Of a stretch of 39,966 nt of DNA, positions 37,581 to 39,966 are shown in pieces. The notes beneath the pieces were generated by a model, which saw nothing but the letters and a program-made list of their open reading frames with translations, did no database searches and was not told the DNA's origin. Position 1 is the first letter of the stretch, and each line of letters begins with the position of its first letter. Both the position numbers and the translations under genes were made by a program. Location: the IMG/VR virus record IMGVR_UViG_3300027782_000005, positions 1 to 39,966 of that record, one strand, 5' to 3'. Source of the stretch: a virus.

Positions 37581-37595
37581 GTTCTCGAAAGGAAC
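37581..37595 (+). promoter_or_regulatory. Leader hairpin with ribosome-binding site in loop (acidic-protein gene)
   Basis: Arms GTTC and GAAC flank the loop TCGAAAG, the same as in the leader at 33909. Confidence 0.5.
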
Positions 37596-37598
37596 ACA

Positions 37599-37955
37599 AT
37601 GGTAGATTTCACCGTTAGTTTGTCAGAAGACACCCTCTCGTATCTCGCAGATCAGGTCGCAATCAAGTCGAACCCCATGCCTGATGCCAAGGCGGTTGCA
37701 GAGGAGATCAGCCTGTCGGATCTCGCCTCAGAGTTCAGCACCTCAGACGTTGCTGAGTGCATTGCTGACGATATCTCTGCCTCTGATGTTGCAGAACATA
37801 TCTCCGCGTATGATGTTGCTCAAGAGATGTCCTGCTCAGATGTTGCGTCTGAATTGGATCTGTCCGCGCTTGCCTCAGAGATTGATGTGCGAGAATTGGC
37901 GTTTGCTGTAGTAAACGAATTGCTCAAGCGCATTCCTGTTACCATCAAGTCCTAA
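37599..37955 (+). CDS. Very acidic protein with nine-residue repeats (118 aa)
   Basis: I count 24 Asp/Glu against 6 Lys/Arg, so it is strongly negative. Residues about 37-100 are near-tandem units of the form hydrophobic-S-x-S-D-(V/L)-A-(S/E)-E (ISLSDLASE, FSTSDVAEC, ISASDVAEH, ISAYDVAQE, MSCSDVASE, LDLSALASE). Size and charge resemble T7 gp0.3 (Ocr, a 117-aa DNA mimic that blocks type I restriction), but there is no sequence similarity I can see. A DNA-mimic or protein-binding role is inference. It has its own strong promoter (37494-37521), palindrome and hairpin leader. Confidence 0.75.
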   Translation: MVDFTVSLSEDTLSYLADQVAIKSNPMPDAKAVAEEISLSDLASEFSTSDVAECIADDISASDVAEHISAYDVAQEMSCSDVASELDLSALASEIDVRELAFAVVNELLKRIPVTIKS

Positions 37956-37965
37956 GCCTTTCAAT

Positions 37966-37990
37966 GGGGTGGGTCGCGCATACCCCTCTT
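37966..37990 (+). terminator. Weak hairpin after the acidic-protein gene
   Basis: GGGGT and ACCCC pair across an 11-nt loop, followed by TCTTT. The short stem makes this a possible attenuator rather than a terminator. Confidence 0.3.
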
Positions 37991-38006
37991 TACCCAATAA
38001 CGCGAA

Positions 38007-38021
38007 TCTCTAGAAAGGAGA
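38007..38021 (+). promoter_or_regulatory. Leader hairpin with ribosome-binding site in loop, no palindrome (gene 38028)
   Basis: Arms TCTC and GAGA flank the loop TAGAAAG. This leader lacks the 16-mer, showing that the two elements are separable. Confidence 0.45.
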
Positions 38022-38027
38022 ACTGCT

Positions 38028-38297
38028 ATGCAAGATTCTAATTGGAAAGGTATTCAGCCCGATGCTGACACCCCTGCGGGTGCTACCTACCACTTCAACC
38101 GCGCTCGACCGCTTGCGGGTTGCGTTGTTGCGGGTATCGGTATCGCCGGAGACAACCTCAACGAAGGTGATTACGTCATCTCACTACTGCTTGTCGATCC
38201 CAAGACGCACAAGGCTTACTCTATCGCCGCTTGGATCGATGAAGAACGCACCCGTGTTGGTTGGCTAGACATAGCCGAGGTACAGGGGGGCGAGTGA
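38028..38297 (+). CDS. Early protein of unknown function (89 aa)
   Basis: This beta-rich protein (ATYHFNRARPLAGCVVAGIGIAG, YVISLLLVDPKTHKAYSIAAWI) has an acidic end. It is not recognised. The leader has TCTC-TAGAAAG-GAGA, the arm-loop-arm layout seen after several palindromes, but no full palindrome is present. The stop overlaps GTG of the next gene (GTGA). Confidence 0.65.
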   Translation: MQDSNWKGIQPDADTPAGATYHFNRARPLAGCVVAGIGIAGDNLNEGDYVISLLLVDPKTHKAYSIAAWIDEERTRVGWLDIAEVQGGE

Positions 38298-38497
38298 GTG
38301 AACGGTTTCTAATCACCGATACTGTTAAACAAACTTGGGACTACTCTAGTGCAGGAGACCAAGAGATGGCGTTCAACTTCGCTTCACTCGTTGTGTGGCG
38401 TGTTGATCAGAATAAACTTTGGCTATCTGAGTCAGAGGACATATTCATCAGTTTGTGTTTGGCATTCAAGCCGCCTTCTAAGCGGAAGAATAAATAA
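38294..38497 (+). CDS. Early protein of unknown function (67 aa)
   Basis: The start GTG 38294 overlaps the previous stop (GTGA), with GGGGGG 5-8 nt upstream as a possible site. The frame extends up to 38261 without a better start. The protein has a Trp/Phe-rich beta-like middle (MAFNFASLVVWRVDQNKLWLSE) and a basic end (PPSKRKNK). It is not recognised. Its TAA is followed directly by palindrome 38498-38513. Confidence 0.6.
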   Translation: MSERFLITDTVKQTWDYSSAGDQEMAFNFASLVVWRVDQNKLWLSESEDIFISLCLAFKPPSKRKNK

Positions 38498-38513
38498 TTC
38501 TAGGATCCTAGAA
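38498..38513. repeat. Palindrome copy before the DUF932-like gene
   Basis: A full 16-mer starting on the base after the TAA of the previous gene, 21 nt before the next ATG. Confidence 0.95.
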
Positions 38514-38534
38514 ACTACTCGAAAGGTTACTGCA

Positions 38535-39248
38535 ATGAAGAACACTTATCGTTCGCTCGGCAACTTGGCATCGATCCCGTTCCCCGCTCCTACTGCTTCG
38601 TACACCCCGGTACCGCAGGAAGACTTGTGGAACCTGACCGTCCGACAGTTTGAGAACCGTGGTTACACCGTCAGCAAGGAGTCGCACGTTGTGCATCACT
38701 CCAAGCCAATCTTCGTGTCTAACATGACGGTCAGCAAGCCCACCATTACTAACCCTGAGATGGAGTGGACTTGCGCCTTGGTCAACAGTTACAACATGAC
38801 CCGTCCTGCCTCAATCCTTTTCGGAGGTAGGGTCTTCGCCTGTTCTAACGGGCTGATGGTTGCCGATCACATCCTCAAGACCAAACACACTACCCATGTG
38901 TGGGATCGCTTGCCGGGTATGATCTCAGCCGCTGTTAACTCCTTTGAGGAAGAGGTGACTAATGCTTCTATCTTCTACAATGGTTTGCGTCAGAAATTCA
39001 CCAATGAGCAGCAGTTGTCTACCTTTGCTGTTAACCTTGGTCGTAGCGGTTTGTTGCCTAAGTCTTCGGTTGTTGACTTTGTAGATGAGGCAATGAATCC
39101 TTCGTTTGATTACGACAGCAACAGGATGTGCTTGTGGAATGTCCACAATGCGTACACGCACCTCGCTAAGGAGTTCACCATTACGGAGCGTCCGCAGCGC
39201 GTGATGAACTTTGAGAAGCAACTCAAGGCTTCCTACCTGTTGGCTTGA
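38535..39248 (+). CDS. DUF932-like early protein (237 aa)
   Basis: The protein carries VNSYNMTRPASILFGGRVFACSNGLMVAD...KHTTHVW and later CLWNVHNAYTHLAKEF. This matches the DUF932 (phage/plasmid-like) pattern NSxD...G..vFxCxNGm...rHt...l.n..NA.TH. Function of the family is unsettled; members are common on plasmids and phages. The frame is open from 38349, but ATG 38535 has GAAAGG upstream after palindrome 38498-38513. It is the last gene before the terminator that isolates RNA polymerase. Confidence 0.75.
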   Translation: MKNTYRSLGNLASIPFPAPTASYTPVPQEDLWNLTVRQFENRGYTVSKESHVVHHSKPIFVSNMTVSKPTITNPEMEWTCALVNSYNMTRPASILFGGRVFACSNGLMVADHILKTKHTTHVWDRLPGMISAAVNSFEEEVTNASIFYNGLRQKFTNEQQLSTFAVNLGRSGLLPKSSVVDFVDEAMNPSFDYDSNRMCLWNVHNAYTHLAKEFTITERPQRVMNFEKQLKASYLLA

Positions 39249-39259
39249 TATAATCCACG

Positions 39260-39285
39260 CGCTGTGAAAACAGCGTTCTCCTTTC
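39260..39285 (+). terminator. Short GAAA-loop hairpin after the DUF932-like gene
   Basis: CGCTGT and ACAGCG close a GAAA tetraloop, followed by a T-rich run with C interruptions. It may work together with the stronger hairpin at 39294. Confidence 0.45.
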
Positions 39286-39293
39286 CTTTCGAG

Positions 39294-39332
39294 CCTCCTG
39301 TATACACTTCGGTGTATGCCGGAGGTTTTTTT
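39294..39332 (+). terminator. Strong UUCG-loop terminator ahead of RNA polymerase
   Basis: A 14-pair stem with one mismatch and one G-U pair has an extra-stable C(TTCG)G loop and is followed by seven T. It separates the early operon from the RNA polymerase promoter. Confidence 0.9.
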
Positions 39333-39334
39333 AT

Positions 39335-39342
39335 GGTATACT
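39335..39342 (+). promoter_or_regulatory. Extended -10 promoter of RNA polymerase overlapping palindrome
   Basis: TGGTATACT spans 39334-39342 and carries the TG extension; there is no clear -35 box because the terminator lies there. A start point 6-8 bp downstream falls inside palindrome 39345-39360, so a bound protein would block it. Confidence 0.5.
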
Positions 39343-39344
39343 TT

Positions 39345-39360
39345 TTCTAGGATCCTAGAA
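39345..39360. repeat. Palindrome copy at the RNA polymerase promoter
   Basis: A full 16-mer, 2 nt after the -10 box and 5 nt before the ATG of RNA polymerase. Confidence 0.95.
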
Positions 39361-39365
39361 ACCCT

Positions 39366-39966
39366 ATGCGCCAAAGCAAACTCGACAAGGAAATGGTTGA
39401 ACTTGGCAAGCAACGGTATCAAAACCGTACTGCTAAAGCCCACCGCATTGCAGCAGAGAGCAACACCATCCCCGGACGGATGATGCTTAATCGCTGCACT
39501 ACTGAATTGGCAAATGAAATTGAGAATTGGATTGCTAAATCATCTACCGGGGCAGGTCGTAGGCATCGGTGCCTGTCCTTCTTGCAGCAACTAGATCCCG
39601 CCAAGATTGCCGTCATTGCGTCTAAGGTGGTCGTTGATGCGCTGTCGCAAGAACGAATGCTGACTAGTACTTGTGTTGCTATCGGTCGCGCTATTGAAGA
39701 TGAGATTCTTCTCGCTGACCTCGCTGCTAACAGCCCCGATTTCCTTCGCACAGTACAGAAGAAAACATTCAAGAAGGTTGGACAGAAGTTTAAACGCAGG
39801 TTTGCGCGTGAAGCAGCCAAGGCAGTCAACTTGGTCACTACGCGATGGGCTAAGGCTGATGCGCTGTCTGTCGGGCTGCTGCTGATTGAGATGATGGCTG
39901 CTCGTACAGGCATTGTGGAACTGATCACCAAGTTAAATGCTCGTGGGCGCCGTTACTGCGTCATTC
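39366..39966 (+). CDS. T7-like single-subunit RNA polymerase, N-terminal part (gene split by contig ends)
   Basis: This is the N-terminal part of the phage RNA polymerase, starting MRQSKLDKEM and running off the contig end. In-frame continuation is from base 1 to 1920 (last 127 bases equal first 127). The ATG lies 5 nt after a palindrome copy (39345-39360). The only ribosome-binding-like sequence is the AGGA inside that palindrome, about 13 nt upstream, so initiation is probably weak or unusual. A TGGTATACT extended -10 box lies just before the palindrome, and a strong UUCG-loop terminator before that. The gene is therefore insulated from the early operon and has its own promoter/operator unit. 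In T7, gene 1 is by contrast the last gene of the early operon and is transcribed from host promoters at the left end. Confidence 0.95.
   Translation, partial: MRQSKLDKEMVELGKQRYQNRTAKAHRIAAESNTIPGRMMLNRCTTELANEIENWIAKSSTGAGRRHRCLSFLQQLDPAKIAVIASKVVVDALSQERMLTSTCVAIGRAIEDEILLADLAANSPDFLRTVQKKTFKKVGQKFKRRFAREAAKAVNLVTTRWAKADALSVGLLLIEMMAARTGIVELITKLNARGRRYCVI
39840..39966. repeat. Assembly overlap, right copy (identical to 1-127)
   Basis: The second copy of the 127-bp overlap. The RNA polymerase frame continues seamlessly from here into position 128. Confidence 0.95.

Noticed and set aside
39249-39254. TATAAT at the end of the DUF932-like gene as a promoter
   Set aside because: There is no -35 box or TG extension, and any transcript would meet two hairpin terminators at once.
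1921-39360. Palindrome as the promoter of the phage RNA polymerase
   Set aside because: T7-type promoters are asymmetric and precede late genes; this element is perfectly symmetric, concentrated in the early region and absent before portal, capsid, fibre and terminase.
1921-39360. Palindrome as a CRISPR array or REP-type array
   Set aside because: Copies are dispersed, with no regular spacers, and are tied to gene boundaries.
1-39966. 127-bp identical ends as a biological direct terminal repeat
   Set aside because: The repeat is inside the RNA polymerase frame, exactly 127 bases (a common assembly k-mer length), and the frame joins seamlessly; it is an assembly overlap.
1-39966. tRNA genes, integrase or attachment site
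   Set aside because: I saw no cloverleaf-like sequence and no integrase; the operator-like palindromes alone do not show a temperate lifestyle.

Overview
The window is one complete, circularised T7-like podovirus genome (Autographiviridae-type). It has a single-subunit RNA polymerase, a T7-style replication block (gp2.5-type SSB, primase-helicase, family A DNA polymerase, 5'-3' exonuclease) and the T7 order of virion genes (portal, scaffold, capsid, tail tubes A and B, internal virion proteins, fibre, small and large terminase). All genes are on the + strand. The first 127 bases recur exactly as the last 127 (39840-39966), so the contig was cut inside the RNA polymerase gene and the unique circle is 39839 bp. 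The host cannot be named. A nested lipoprotein resembling an outer-membrane spanin suggests a Gram-negative host, and the promoters have ordinary sigma70 boxes.

Layout, starting at the likely left end: about 32.1-33.9 kb is a low-coding region with one GC-rich gene, sigma70 promoters, terminator hairpins, tandem repeats and an AT-rich tract. It separates the end of the late genes from the early genes and is the best place for the physical ends. From 33.9 to 39.25 kb lie about 15 small early genes, mostly of unknown function; recognisable ones are a Gp88-like and a DUF932-like protein. A strong terminator and a promoter/palindrome unit precede the RNA polymerase gene (39366, continuing to 1920 across the contig ends). 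From 1.95 to 8.4 kb come the replication and nucleotide genes, with RusA replacing the T7 gp3 endonuclease and a LAGLIDADG-type ORF overlapping the polymerase end. From 8.4 to 29.7 kb are the morphogenesis genes, with a holin/spanin-like trio between scaffold and capsid. From 29.6 to 32.1 kb are small late genes, including HNH-like and C5-methyltransferase-like proteins. I could not recognise an endolysin.

The standout signal is a perfect palindrome, TTCTAGGATCCTAGAA, present 15 times (13 full 16-mers, two 14-mers). Twelve copies lie in the early region or directly before the RNA polymerase gene; the other three precede SSB, DNA polymerase and tail tube A. Most sit within a few bases after a stop codon and just before the next ribosome-binding site. 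One lies 2 nt after the -10 box of the RNA polymerase promoter, and one overlaps the start codon of tail tube A. Several are followed by a leader whose GAAAGG ribosome-binding sequence sits in a 7-nt loop closed by 4-5 bp arms that change together. Host-type promoters with TTGACA and TACAAT boxes lie upstream of several copies. This looks like a phage-wide operator, leader or gene-boundary system. A small two-HTH protein (4513-4851), whose stop codon lies inside one copy, is a natural but unproven candidate for its binding protein.
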